64,000 nt of DNA from Janthinobacterium sp. 344. GTDB lineage: Bacteria > Pseudomonadota > Gammaproteobacteria > Burkholderiales > Burkholderiaceae_D. Shown here piece after piece: positions 42,573-51,137 of this stretch. The stretch is from positions 148,339-212,338 of the forward strand of contig NZ_FOKL01000002.1 in NCBI RefSeq assembly GCF_900112025.1, given 5' to 3'. A model generated the notes under the pieces. That model was not told the DNA's origin. It made no database searches and saw only the letters and a program-made list of their open reading frames with translations. The translations under genes were made by a program, and so were the position numbers. Numbering within the stretch: position 1 is the first letter of the stretch; each line of letters starts with the position of its first letter.

Positions 42573-42590
42573 CCGCACTCACCAAAGACG

Positions 42591-42620
42591 AAAAAAAACC
42601 CGCCGAAGCGGGTTTTTTTC
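42591..42620. terminator. Bidirectional terminator between murJ array and PEP-CTERM gene
   Basis: A8, CCCGC, loop CGAA, GCGGG and T7 form a short GC stem with A and T flanks in both directions. Confidence 0.85.
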
Positions 42621-42634
42621 GTTGCGGAGAAAGC

Positions 42635-43132
42635 TTAAGCAGCTTTCTTGGCGCGGCGGCGGGCGACAGCGCCCACCAGTGCCAGGCCACCGAGCAGCAT
42701 GCCATAGGTTTCTGGCTCTGGCACTGGCAGTGCCGAGACGGAACCCAGGTAGGCGGCGTTTTTCAGACCGGTCAGGCCCGTGACGTGCACGGTGTACGAA
42801 CCGGCGGCCAGCTGACCATCCCAGCTCAGGCTCTGGATGCCAGCCGAGCTGGTGTTGGTCAGGTTGCCATAACCGAGCAAGGTTGCCGAAAAGTCCTTGA
42901 TCGCGCCTTCGACGACGGAGAACGTTTGCAGTGCGCCAAACGAGGCCGACGATGGGGTGATCAGCTTGAAGGTCCAGAAGTCATCGACCGTGGCGTTCGC
43001 GGCAAACTTCGTGGTGATCGCCGACAGGGTATCGGAACCGGTTGGATCCAGGATGCCCAGGTCGTAGGTTGCCGCGGACGCGCTGAACGATGCTGCTGCC
43101 AGAATGCCTGCAGCGATAAATTTCAATTTCAT
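42635..43132 (-). CDS. PEP-CTERM sorting domain protein (first of three)
   Basis: Exported protein of 165 aa with a signal peptide (about 1-20, SASA) and a C-terminal PEP-CTERM signal (VPEPETYGMLLGGLALVGA then a basic tail ARRRAKK). Exosortase cleaves such tails and the proteins reach the surface or extracellular polymer. A VDDFWTF segment resembles the FxDxF type. The ribosome site GAGGG precedes the ATG. Upstream, AGTAC and GTACT (43189-43203) form a short inverted repeat. Confidence 0.88.
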   Translation of the reverse strand: MKLKFIAAGILAAASFSASAATYDLGILDPTGSDTLSAITTKFAANATVDDFWTFKLITPSSASFGALQTFSVVEGAIKDFSATLLGYGNLTNTSSAGIQSLSWDGQLAAGSYTVHVTGLTGLKNAAYLGSVSALPVPEPETYGMLLGGLALVGAVARRRAKKAA

Positions 43133-43358
43133 AGTTTATCCCTCAAAAAGTAATTTATGGCTGCAATGCGCAGGCCACCAATAGTTTTAGTACCGGAAGT
43201 ACTGATGAGGATGGTAGCATAAATGCATCAAATTACTTATAAATATTTTATCGAAGTTTCACCTGAGATAAGTATTTTCAAGGCGAAATATTTGCCTATA
43301 TCTATGACTTTCCCATCGAAAATAGTTACCTGGGCATTGATCTGCCGTTTGCCTGTTT
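43133..43358. other. Gene-free gap at the end of the secretion operon
   Basis: No gene. AT-rich, with the promoter side of the PEP-CTERM gene and the end of the secretion operon. No T-rich terminator hairpin was found for the operon; TTTGCC and GGCAAA around the last stop form only a weak stem. Confidence 0.4.
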
Positions 43359-44036
43359 TTAAGGCAAAACAGCAGGATCGGTGGGGTTTTCGGCAGGACT
43401 TGGAGGTTCAGGCGGCTCAACAGGCTCCGGCGACGGTTCTTCTTGCGGTGGAGCAACAGGCCTGGAAAACAACGATGGCACAGGTAAACCAGGCGCGTCG
43501 GCTGGCGGTTCCCCCGCCGGCACGCTTGCCGCCGCCGCGGCCTGCGCCACTTGCGCCTGCGCATCGAGCATGAAGTGCCACTCCGAAAAATGCGTCTTGC
43601 CTTCCAGGCCAGCGAAGCGCGCCTCGAAATTGCCCACCTTTAATGGCGCCGCCTTCGACAAGCTGTGCACGCCTATGATGCCATTGCTGCCGGGCTGATA
43701 CAGCAGGCCCCACTCGGCGCGCCCCGTGATGGGGTCGGCAAACAGCTTGCGCAGATGCCGGCGCACCTGGGGGTAACGGGGATCGCGCAGCAAGGCGGCC
43801 AGATTCGGCGGCTGCTGCGGCTGGCCCGCCGGCGTGGCGGCCGCATAACTGTAGAGGGCGTCGGAAAATTGCGCGCCGATGTCGAGCAACTCCTGTTCCG
43901 CCGCCTGGCGCTGCAGCAGGGAACCCATCTTCAGGCCAGCCGCGCCCACCAGGCCCAGGATGGCCACCAGGATGATCAGCCCCAGATAAGTAAAGCCGCG
44001 CTGGCGCTGACGCGGCATGGCTGGCGGACGGCGCAT
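43359..44036 (-). CDS. Minor pseudopilin without Glu5, Pro-rich tail
   Basis: Prepilin-like protein of 225 aa. The leader MRRPPAMPRQRQRG is followed by FTYLGLIILVAILGLVGAAGL, a normal cleavage Gly and Phe+1, but residue +5 is Gly instead of the usual Glu. That Glu is required for standard pilin assembly, and among T2SS pseudopilins only the tip subunit GspK lacks it. The globular part is followed by a Pro/Glu-rich tail (about 190-225). It is the last gene of the operon and starts 4 nt after the preceding stop. An alternative ATG is at 44018. Confidence 0.8.
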   Translation of the reverse strand: MRRPPAMPRQRQRGFTYLGLIILVAILGLVGAAGLKMGSLLQRQAAEQELLDIGAQFSDALYSYAAATPAGQPQQPPNLAALLRDPRYPQVRRHLRKLFADPITGRAEWGLLYQPGSNGIIGVHSLSKAAPLKVGNFEARFAGLEGKTHFSEWHFMLDAQAQVAQAAAAASVPAGEPPADAPGLPVPSLFSRPVAPPQEEPSPEPVEPPEPPSPAENPTDPAVLP

Positions 44037-44040
44037 GTCG

Positions 44041-44433
44041 CTACCAGTCGGCGAACGGCGTGCCGCTGCGGTCCTTGCCCGGCGCGCCACTTTTGACGTC
44101 GTATACCTGTCCCGGCGTATCGTCGGGCGGCGGCACGATGACCCAGCTGGCATCGCTGTCCGTGATGGGGTCGATCGGCATGGCGCGCAGGTATTTCTTG
44201 TCCACCAATTGCTCCAGCGACTCGGGATAGCGCCCCGTATCGCCGTGGTACTGGTCGATCGTCATGCGCAGATTGCGCAAGTTATCCATCAGCACAGTTT
44301 CCTTGGCCTTGTCGAGACTGGGGAAATAGCGGGGCACGGCCAGGGTCAGCAGCAACGCCACGATGCCCAGCACCACCAGCAGTTCGATCAGGGTAAAGCC
44401 GCGCACGCGGGCGCTGCGGTCATGGGCAGGCAT
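44041..44433 (-). CDS. GspG-like pseudopilin
   Basis: Pseudopilin of 130 aa with the class III signal RVRG and FTLIELLVVLGIVALLLTLAV, including Glu5. The short C-terminal domain contains DTGRYPESLEQLV and DPITDSDASW, the GspG-type pattern. Follows the preceding gene after 3 nt. Part of the pseudopilus of the hybrid system. Confidence 0.85.
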   Translation of the reverse strand: MPAHDRSARVRGFTLIELLVVLGIVALLLTLAVPRYFPSLDKAKETVLMDNLRNLRMTIDQYHGDTGRYPESLEQLVDKKYLRAMPIDPITDSDASWVIVPPPDDTPGQVYDVKSGAPGKDRSGTPFADW

Positions 44434-44436
44434 GGT

Positions 44437-44928
44437 TCACCATTGGCGGTAAGGCACGTCATTCAGGCCGATCTTGTTGGACATGGAATACACATCGTAC
44501 ACGTCGTCGCCCTCGCGCGGCTCGCTGGCCTCGCTGGCATAGCTGCGCTTGCCCCAGGTCTGCGCATCGGTCAGGCCGGCATCCGCATTGAACGGGTCGC
44601 GCGGCACGCGGCGCAGGAAAAAAATCTTGCCACGCTTGGGATTGCGCTGGTCCACCACGCCCGCCACCAGCAGCTCCAGGCTTTTCGGGTAGCCGCTGGC
44701 GTCGGGCGCGCGCACGATGCGCCCTTCGTCGCCGGCGCGCTTATAGGCGTCGATGCCCTGGCGGATGTCGCGCAGCGCGCGCCGCAACTCCTGCTCCTGG
44801 CGCCGCTGCATGGCCACCTGCGTGACGGGCACCACCAGGGTGCCCAGCACGCCGAGGATGGCCAGGGTCACCAGCAGCTCGATCAGGCTAAAGCCGCGCC
44901 GTCCCTGCGGTGCATGCGCCAGTCTCAT
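44437..44928 (-). CDS. GspG/PulG-like pseudopilin
   Basis: Pseudopilin of 163 aa: GRRG then [21 protein letters not shown] with Glu5. A helical stalk ([20 protein letters not shown]) and the segments [11 protein letters not shown] and RRVPRDPF follow. Begins in the secretin stop (4-nt overlap). Confidence 0.85.
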   Translation of the reverse strand: MRLAHAPQGRRGFSLIELLVTLAILGVLGTLVVPVTQVAMQRRQEQELRRALRDIRQGIDAYKRAGDEGRIVRAPDASGYPKSLELLVAGVVDQRNPKRGKIFFLRRVPRDPFNADAGLTDAQTWGKRSYASEASEPREGDDVYDVYSMSNKIGLNDVPYRQW

Positions 44929-46958
44929 TTGGCGGGCGGCTGCGCCACCGGCACGGGCTGGCCTGATGACAGCGGCAACGGCGCCGTTTGCAGCGGCACG
45001 GGCTGGCCGGACGATATCGGCAGGGGCGACGCGGCCGGCTCAGGCGGCGATGACGGCGACGGCGACACTTCCGGCGCGGGCACCGTCTGCGGCAGCGGCG
45101 CCGGCAGCTGGCCCGGCGTCATCATCGGCTGCGGCGGCGCCGGCTGCATGCCGACGGCGGACGGACCGGAGCGCACGATCACCGTGCCCGGCATCTGCGT
45201 GGGGGCCTTGGCCGCCATGTCGGGACGGCGGCGGAAACTGCCTTCCGTGCCGGCCGAGAATTCCGACTCCTTCGCCTCCGGACGCTGCACCGTGCGCACC
45301 AGGTGCGGCGTGATCGACAGCACGATTTCCGTCTTCTGGCTGTCATCCTTGCTGCTGCCGAACAGGCGTCCCAGCACGGGAATGTCGCCCAGGCCCGGCA
45401 CCTTGTTGCCGGCGCTGCGCTCTTCATTGTTGATCAGGCCCGCCAGCACCTGGTTCTCGCCATCCTTCAACTGCAGCATGGTCGAGGCCTGGCGCGTGCC
45501 GATCTGGTACAGGGTCGAACCGCTCTTGGTGATGGTGGCCGCGCCCAGGTTGCTCACCTCGAGCGAGATGCGGATGCCCACTTCGTCGTTCAGATAAATG
45601 GTGGGTTCGGCATTCACCGTCAAGCCCACGTCGAGGTAGCTGATCGACTCGGAAGCGAAGCCGCCCGTGCCAGGCGAGATGGTGGTGGTAATCACCGGCA
45701 CCTTGTCGCCGATGACGAATTTCGCCTTTTCGCGGTTGCGCACGCGGATGCGCGGATTGGCCAGGATATTCGCGTCGCCATCCGTCTTCTTGGCGTTGGC
45801 CGTCACGGACAGGTCGCTCACGCCGATGGTGCGCTGGTTCAGGTTGTTCAAATCGTTGATGGTCAGGCCCGCGCCGCCCGAGGTGGAGAGCGGCGACAGC
45901 GTCAGACTCGTCGGCCAGGCCACGCCCAGCTCCAGCAGGCGGCTGCGCTTGACCTCGAGAATTTCCAGCTCCAGCACCACTTCCGCTTCCGGCACGTCCT
46001 GCAGCGCGATCAGGCGCTCGGCCAGGCGGATCGCCTCGGGCGTGTCGCGCACGATGACCAGGTTGAGTTTTTCATCGGCCACCACGTCGCGCGTCTTCAA
46101 AATGGTCTTGAGCGTGTTGGCCACCTGCTTGGCGTCCGCGTTCGCCAGGAAGAAGGTCTTTACCAGCACTTCCTGGTATTCCTTCAATTTCGCCGCCACG
46201 TTCGGATAGATCAGAATCGTGTTCGCATCCATCACCTGCTGCTCCAGCTGGTTCGTCACCAGCAGGAAGTAGACGGCCGATTCCACCGTGCTGTTTTTCA
46301 GGAAGATCGAGGTTTTCGCATCCGCCTTGACATCCTTGTCGAAGACAAAATTGAGGCCCGAACGTCGCGCGATCAGCTCGAACACCTGTTTCAACGGCGC
46401 GTCGCGGAACTCGATGGTGATCGGCTGCTTGTACGATCTGGCCAGGCCCGACTCCACCACGGGCGGCGCGGTTTTCTCATCGACGTCGCGCAGCAGCGCG
46501 CGCGCGCCGGCGTGATTCGGCTGCTCGGTGAGGATGGCGCTCAGGCGCTGGCGCGCCGGGTCATAGCGCTTGGCCTCGACATCTTTCTGTGCTTCGGCCA
46601 GCAACTTGCCCTGGCGCTGTTCGCGTTCGAGCGCGCGCAAGCCGCTGTTGGCGCGCTCGTTCTGCGCATCGATTTCCAGCACGCTCAGGAACGACGCGCG
46701 CGCCAGGTCGCCCTGCCCCGCCCGCGCCTGCCCCTCTGCCTGCTGCAGACGGGTGCTGGTGGCGCGCGCTCGCGCCTGCAGATAGGCGCTGCGAAATTGC
46801 GCATTGCCGGGATCTTGCTGCAGCGCTTCCTGCAGTTTTTGCAGGCCGGCCGGCACCTGGTCTTGCGCGATCAGCTCGCGCCCGTCGCGGTAGGCTTGCT
46901 GCCCGGCGCAGCCGGCCAGCAGCACCAGCAGCAGCGCCGATGAAAAGGAACGGGACAT
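44925..46958 (-). CDS. Lipoprotein secretin with N-terminal TPR repeats
   Basis: Outer-membrane secretin of 677 aa. A lipoprotein signal with lipobox LAGC (about 14-17) means it is self-piloting. A helical TPR-like region (about 20-160) replaces the usual N0 domain start. Then a secretin/STN segment ([20 protein letters not shown], about 178) and N-domains follow, with the GspD/PilQ channel region (about 330-565, [16 protein letters not shown]). A Pro-rich C-terminal tail (about 600-677) ends it. ATG 46958 overlaps the upstream stop; a GTG three bases earlier is an alternative. Combines features of MshN (TPR) and MshL (secretin). Confidence 0.9.
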   Translation of the reverse strand: MSRSFSSALLLVLLAGCAGQQAYRDGRELIAQDQVPAGLQKLQEALQQDPGNAQFRSAYLQARARATSTRLQQAEGQARAGQGDLARASFLSVLEIDAQNERANSGLRALEREQRQGKLLAEAQKDVEAKRYDPARQRLSAILTEQPNHAGARALLRDVDEKTAPPVVESGLARSYKQPITIEFRDAPLKQVFELIARRSGLNFVFDKDVKADAKTSIFLKNSTVESAVYFLLVTNQLEQQVMDANTILIYPNVAAKLKEYQEVLVKTFFLANADAKQVANTLKTILKTRDVVADEKLNLVIVRDTPEAIRLAERLIALQDVPEAEVVLELEILEVKRSRLLELGVAWPTSLTLSPLSTSGGAGLTINDLNNLNQRTIGVSDLSVTANAKKTDGDANILANPRIRVRNREKAKFVIGDKVPVITTTISPGTGGFASESISYLDVGLTVNAEPTIYLNDEVGIRISLEVSNLGAATITKSGSTLYQIGTRQASTMLQLKDGENQVLAGLINNEERSAGNKVPGLGDIPVLGRLFGSSKDDSQKTEIVLSITPHLVRTVQRPEAKESEFSAGTEGSFRRRPDMAAKAPTQMPGTVIVRSGPSAVGMQPAPPQPMMTPGQLPAPLPQTVPAPEVSPSPSSPPEPAASPLPISSGQPVPLQTAPLPLSSGQPVPVAQPPAK

Positions 46959-47479
46959 CACTCGAGTACTCCAATGTTGATCTGCTGAACCTGGTTCAAC
47001 GGCAGATAAGTGAGCGTCATGACGGGCGGCGCGATCGTCACAACCTTGTAGGCGCCATCGATGATGGTATCGGCGCGCACGATATACGTCTTGTCGGCGC
47101 GCGACAGGAAGACTTCCCAGGCGCCGTCGGCGGCCGCCTTGCCCAGATAGACGAATGGCAGGGGCGGCGCCATCGGCGGTGGTGGCGGCGGCGGCGCGAC
47201 CGCCACCATTTTCGGCGGCGGCGGGGTCCAGTTCTGGCTCTGGAAGACGCCATCGGCGCCGCCGAACGTCTCGCCATCCTCGCCCGCCACCTCACTGCGC
47301 GGCAGCAGCGCCAGGATGGCCGGCTGCGCCGCCTGCGGCCTGGCATCGCGCTGGCGCGCGGGCGCCACGGCCCGCTCCACCGCTTCGGCCACCTCGGCCA
47401 CGGGTTGGCGCTCGCCAAACAGCAGCAAGGCGCCCGCGCCCAGCACGCCCGCCAGCAGCAGGATGTGACGCGGCGTCAT
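46958..47479 (-). CDS. PilP/GspC-like linker protein
   Basis: Protein of 173 aa with one N-terminal membrane segment (about 5-22), a Pro-rich linker (PPPPPPPMAPPLPF, about 95-108) and a small C-terminal beta domain (FVYLGKAAADGAWEVFLSRADK). The layout matches PilP or GspC, which link the inner platform to the secretin. Family assignment is by architecture and position only. It overlaps both neighbours. Confidence 0.65.
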   Translation of the reverse strand: MTPRHILLLAGVLGAGALLLFGERQPVAEVAEAVERAVAPARQRDARPQAAQPAILALLPRSEVAGEDGETFGGADGVFQSQNWTPPPPKMVAVAPPPPPPPMAPPLPFVYLGKAAADGAWEVFLSRADKTYIVRADTIIDGAYKVVTIAPPVMTLTYLPLNQVQQINIGVLE

Positions 47480-48051
47480 GGCGTTTCTCCCGCGCTGCCG
47501 GACGGCGCATCGGTCAAATAGAAGGTCAGGCGCAAGCGCGCTTCGAGCTGCGTATCGGCGATCTGCTCGCGGCGGAAACTCAGTTCATCGAGCGAGGCAA
47601 ACGGCATGGCGCGCAGCGCCTGCAGCGCGAACCGCCAGACGGCCGCATAACCGCCCTTCAGCGGCAGCATCACCTGGTAAGTGCTGACGCGGCTGGCCTT
47701 GTCATAGCTGCTCTTGTATTCGCCCTGCGCCAGCACCAGGCCATGCTTCGCCGCCAGGTCGAACAGCTGCTTGACGTGCTGCTCCGCGTGGCGCTGCGGT
47801 CCCAGGGTGGCATAGAAGCGGGCCAGGTTGTCGTTGGCGCTCGCCGCTGGCGCCGCGGCCGCCACGGCCAGCGACGCCACGGGCAAGGGGCGCGCTTCCA
47901 GCTGCGCCGCCACGGCGCGCTGCTGCCAGGCCCATACGCCGCCGGCCACGCCCAGCAGGCATAGCGCCACGGCGATGCAGGCCGGCGCGCCGGCCCGGCG
48001 CAGCAGCAATTGCGCCTGCAGGCGCGGCGAGCGCAGGTCGATGGCCTTCAT
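47476..48051 (-). CDS. PilO/GspM-like platform protein
   Basis: Protein of 191 aa with one membrane helix (about 20-42) and a periplasmic ferredoxin-like part (about 75-185) including YKSSYDKASRVSTYQVMLPLKGGYAAVWRF, which resembles PilO. Position between PilN-like and PilP-like genes supports this. It overlaps both neighbours by 4 nt. Confidence 0.65.
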   Translation of the reverse strand: MKAIDLRSPRLQAQLLLRRAGAPACIAVALCLLGVAGGVWAWQQRAVAAQLEARPLPVASLAVAAAAPAASANDNLARFYATLGPQRHAEQHVKQLFDLAAKHGLVLAQGEYKSSYDKASRVSTYQVMLPLKGGYAAVWRFALQALRAMPFASLDELSFRREQIADTQLEARLRLTFYLTDAPSGSAGETP

Positions 48052-48596
48052 GGCGTCCCCCAGCTGGCTTCGACCTGGAAGCGCAATGGCCGGTTCGGAT
48101 CGAGTTCATTGATTTCATGACGCAGCAGGCGCGCGCGGCCGGCGAACAAGTCCTGCTGCTTGAGCTGCGCGATGTAGGCGATCATGGCGTCGCTGCTCTT
48201 CGTTTCCGCCGTGATCTTCAGCACCCGCTTGCGCGCATCCGGCTCCAGCGCCAGCAGCGCGATGTCGGGCGGCGTGGCGCTGGCCAGCGCATCCTGCAAG
48301 TCGCGCCACGGCAGATTCAATTGCAGGATGGCCGCATTCACGGCCGCCGCCTGCGCCGGCGCGATCGGCGTGACAGCCACCGGCGCCGGTCCCTGCGCCT
48401 GTGCCGCGACGCGCTGCTGGGCGCGCAGCAGCTGCGCCTCGCGCACATGCTGGCGCTGCAGGGCGGCGCTGCCACCATACGCGGCCGCCGCACACAAGGC
48501 GAGGCCGGCTACGCCAGCAACCCACACCCAGGCGGGCACGCGGTACAGGCTGCGCCGCCAGTGAGGCGGCGCGAAATCGATATCGAGGCGCGTCAT
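48048..48596 (-). CDS. PilN-like platform protein
   Basis: Protein of 182 aa. It begins MTRLDIDFAPPHWRR, with a short cytoplasmic segment, a membrane helix (about 20-42) and a coiled and ferredoxin-like periplasmic part. The INELD-type and short N-terminal contacts fit PilN, whose N-terminus binds PilM. The ATG at 48596 overlaps the upstream stop (ATGA). A frame continuing to 49355 is a shadow of the neighbouring gene. Confidence 0.65.
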   Translation of the reverse strand: MTRLDIDFAPPHWRRSLYRVPAWVWVAGVAGLALCAAAAYGGSAALQRQHVREAQLLRAQQRVAAQAQGPAPVAVTPIAPAQAAAVNAAILQLNLPWRDLQDALASATPPDIALLALEPDARKRVLKITAETKSSDAMIAYIAQLKQQDLFAGRARLLRHEINELDPNRPLRFQVEASWGTP

Positions 48597-49444
48597 GCCA
48601 GCCCTCCGCTGTGCGCCAGCTGCGCGGCGGGCGACAGGGCGCCGTCGGCCACCGGCGCAAACGCCGAGCAGGTCACTGCCGCGGCAGCGCGCGGCGCCAG
48701 CCAGGCGGCAGGCGCGGCGCCGCACAACTGCAGCATCGCGGGCGCGGCAACGCCCTGCAGCAGCGCCTCGCGGAGCAGCGTCTGCTCCAGCCATTCCGGC
48801 CCGGCGCCGGGCGGCACGCCCAGCGCGCGCACGGCACGCAAGGCGCCATCCTGCACTACGCCCAGGGTCAGCATGCCATCGTGCAGTTGCCCCAGCCAGG
48901 AGTGCGTTTGCAAGGCGCCGTGCCAGCGGTTCCAGTGACGCGCGAACTGCGGCGTGATGAAGAGCGGCGCCAGCTTGCGCTGCGCCGCCACGCGGTTGAT
49001 CTGCGCCAGCAGCGCGCGCGGCGCGGCGCAAAAGAATGGCGTGCGCGCCGTCCAGGCGCCGCTGCTTTGCCACAGGCCAGGCGCATCGCCATACAGCGAC
49101 TGGAAGCGCAGCGCGGCGGCCGCCTCGAGATCGGCCAGGCGCGTGGCGCCCTGCGGCAGATCCACCTGCCACAGGCGCGCCAGGCCATCGTCGAGCACCA
49201 CGGACAAGGGCCAGCCCGCGTATTCGCCTTCCGGCAGCAGCTGTTCCAGCGCCTGCCCCAACGCGGCAAAGTCGCCGTGCAGACCGCTCTGCGGCACGCA
49301 GGCCTGCTCGGCCACCAGCGTCCACGCGGGGGCGCGCCAGCGGCTGGTGCGCCACAGGCTCACGCTGCCCGCCGCCACGCCCAGGCGCAAGCCCCGTCCC
49401 AGGCCAAACCGTTCCAAGCTCAACTTTCCCAAGCCGCTACGCAT
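48593..49444 (-). CDS. PilM/GspL-like cytoplasmic protein
   Basis: Protein of 283 aa without a membrane helix. Segments such as LRLGVAAGSVSLWRT near the start and PLSVVLDDGLARLWQVDLP suggest an actin-like fold like PilM or the cytoplasmic part of GspL, which recruits the ATPase. Sequence identity is low, so this rests on order and architecture. It overlaps gspE by 8 nt. Confidence 0.55.
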   Translation of the reverse strand: MRSGLGKLSLERFGLGRGLRLGVAAGSVSLWRTSRWRAPAWTLVAEQACVPQSGLHGDFAALGQALEQLLPEGEYAGWPLSVVLDDGLARLWQVDLPQGATRLADLEAAAALRFQSLYGDAPGLWQSSGAWTARTPFFCAAPRALLAQINRVAAQRKLAPLFITPQFARHWNRWHGALQTHSWLGQLHDGMLTLGVVQDGALRAVRALGVPPGAGPEWLEQTLLREALLQGVAAPAMLQLCGAAPAAWLAPRAAAAVTCSAFAPVADGALSPAAQLAHSGGLA

Positions 49445-51137
49445 GCAGAGTGACCCTCTTGATTTCCGTGATGGTGGTGGCGCCCCGCTTGACCAGCTCC
49501 AGCGCCGCCAGGCGCAGGCTGCGCGTGCCGTTCGCGTGCGCCGCCGCCTTGATCTGGCGGATCGGCTTTTTATCGACGATGAGTTCGCGGATTTCATCGG
49601 TCAGCACGAGAATTTCGGCGATCGAACGGCGCCCCTTGTAGCCCGTGCCGCGGCAGTCGCCGCAGCCGGCGCCCTGCTTGAACTGGTAGTCCCTCACCTC
49701 GGCGCGCGTCAATCCCACGCTAGCCAGTTCGCTGTCGTCCGGCGTGTAGTCCGTGGCGCAGTGCGGGCAATTCGTGCGGATCAGGCGCTGCGCCCAGATG
49801 CCGTTCAGGGCCGACACAAACGCATACGGATCGATGCCCATGTGGGTAAACCGGCCAAAGACGTCGAAGACATTGTTCGCGTGCACGGTGGTCAGCACCA
49901 GGTGGCCCGTGAGCGCCGACTGCACGGCGATTTCCGCCGTCTCGCGGTCGCGGATCTCGCCCACCATGATCTTGTCGGGGTCGTGCCGCAGGATCGAGCG
50001 CAGGCCCTTGGCGAACGTCAGCCCCTTCTTTTCATTCACGGGTATCTGCAAAATGCCGGGCAACTGGTATTCGACGGGGTCTTCGATGGTGATGATCTTT
50101 TCGCGCCCGTTGTGGATTTCCGTCAGCGCCGCGTACAGGGTGGTGGTCTTGCCCGACCCCGTCGGCCCCGTCACCAGCAGCATGCCATACGCCTCCTGCG
50201 CCAGGCTGCGCAAGGCCACCAGCGAGGGCGCGTCGAAGCCCAGCGCCTCCAGCGTCAGGGCGCCATACGCTTCGATCATGGCGCGCTTGTCGAGAATGCG
50301 GATGACGGCATCCTCGCCATGGATGCTGGGCATGATGGAGACGCGCAGGTCGATGTCGCGCCCGCCCGCCTCGACGCGGAAGCTGCCGTCCTGCGGCACG
50401 CGGCGCTCGGCGATATCGAGTTCGGCCAGCACCTTCAGGCGCGAGATGATGTGCTCCGCCACTTCGATGCCGTTGACCGAGGTGGCATGATCGAGCACGC
50501 CGTCGACGCGGTACTTGACGGCCAGGCCGCCGGCCGTGCTTTCCAGGTGGATGTCCGACGCGCCCGCCTTCAGCGCATCGTACAGGGTCGAGTTGACCAG
50601 CTTGACGGCAGGACTGGCCGCTTCCGAGACGCTGGCGAACGACAGCACGGCGGCCGTCTTGCCGTCGCGCCGCGCGTCACTGGCGGCACCGGGCAGCAGG
50701 CTGTCGACGGCGCGCACCGACTCTTCCTGCTTCGACAGATAGGCATCGATATCGGCCAGCAGCGCCAGGCGCACGTCCAGCGTCCCCTGCCCGGTACGCG
50801 CGCCGAGCCAGGTTTGCAGGTCGAGGTCGAACGGATCGGCAATCACGCCCAGCAGCCGGCCATCGGACGCGCGCAGCAGCACGCTGTGGCGCGCCAGCGC
50901 CAGCGACAACGGCAGCAGGTCGAAGGCCGGCGCCATGGCCAGCATGTCCGCCGTTTCCAGCACGTCCAGGCCGAACGGCAGCGCCAGTTCGCGCACCACC
51001 TGGCGCGCATCGACGCCGCTCAGCTGCTGCAATTCCTCGACCAGGCCGCGCTTCGATTGCAGGCTCAGGGCGCGCGCGCGCTGTATCAGCGCAGGGTCGA
51101 TCGCGGCCGCCAGCGGCGCGGAAGAAATCTGGTTCAT
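49437..51137 (-). CDS. GspE/PulE-type secretion ATPase
   Basis: Hexameric traffic ATPase of 566 aa. It has an N-terminal T2SSE_N/MshE-type domain (about 1-150), Walker A GPTGSGKTT (about 326), an Asp box and His box in MVGEIRDRETAE and ALTGHLVLTTVHANN, and the zinc tetracysteine CPHC and CGDC (about 458 and 488). It powers pseudopilus assembly. Overlaps gspF by 4 nt. Confidence 0.93.
   Translation of the reverse strand: MNQISSAPLAAAIDPALIQRARALSLQSKRGLVEELQQLSGVDARQVVRELALPFGLDVLETADMLAMAPAFDLLPLSLALARHSVLLRASDGRLLGVIADPFDLDLQTWLGARTGQGTLDVRLALLADIDAYLSKQEESVRAVDSLLPGAASDARRDGKTAAVLSFASVSEAASPAVKLVNSTLYDALKAGASDIHLESTAGGLAVKYRVDGVLDHATSVNGIEVAEHIISRLKVLAELDIAERRVPQDGSFRVEAGGRDIDLRVSIMPSIHGEDAVIRILDKRAMIEAYGALTLEALGFDAPSLVALRSLAQEAYGMLLVTGPTGSGKTTTLYAALTEIHNGREKIITIEDPVEYQLPGILQIPVNEKKGLTFAKGLRSILRHDPDKIMVGEIRDRETAEIAVQSALTGHLVLTTVHANNVFDVFGRFTHMGIDPYAFVSALNGIWAQRLIRTNCPHCATDYTPDDSELASVGLTRAEVRDYQFKQGAGCGDCRGTGYKGRRSIAEILVLTDEIRELIVDKKPIRQIKAAAHANGTRSLRLAALELVKRGATTITEIKRVTLHA

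Noticed and set aside
42021-42578. Minus-strand open frames through the murJ 3' array that give repeat peptides
   Set aside because: The 46-bp unit breaks the three-base period, so the frame changes along the array, and no ribosome site or start fits.
43223-43573. Plus-strand 116-codon frame opposite the last pseudopilin gene
   Set aside because: Pro/Ala-rich shadow of the Pro-rich tail on the other strand; no ribosome site.
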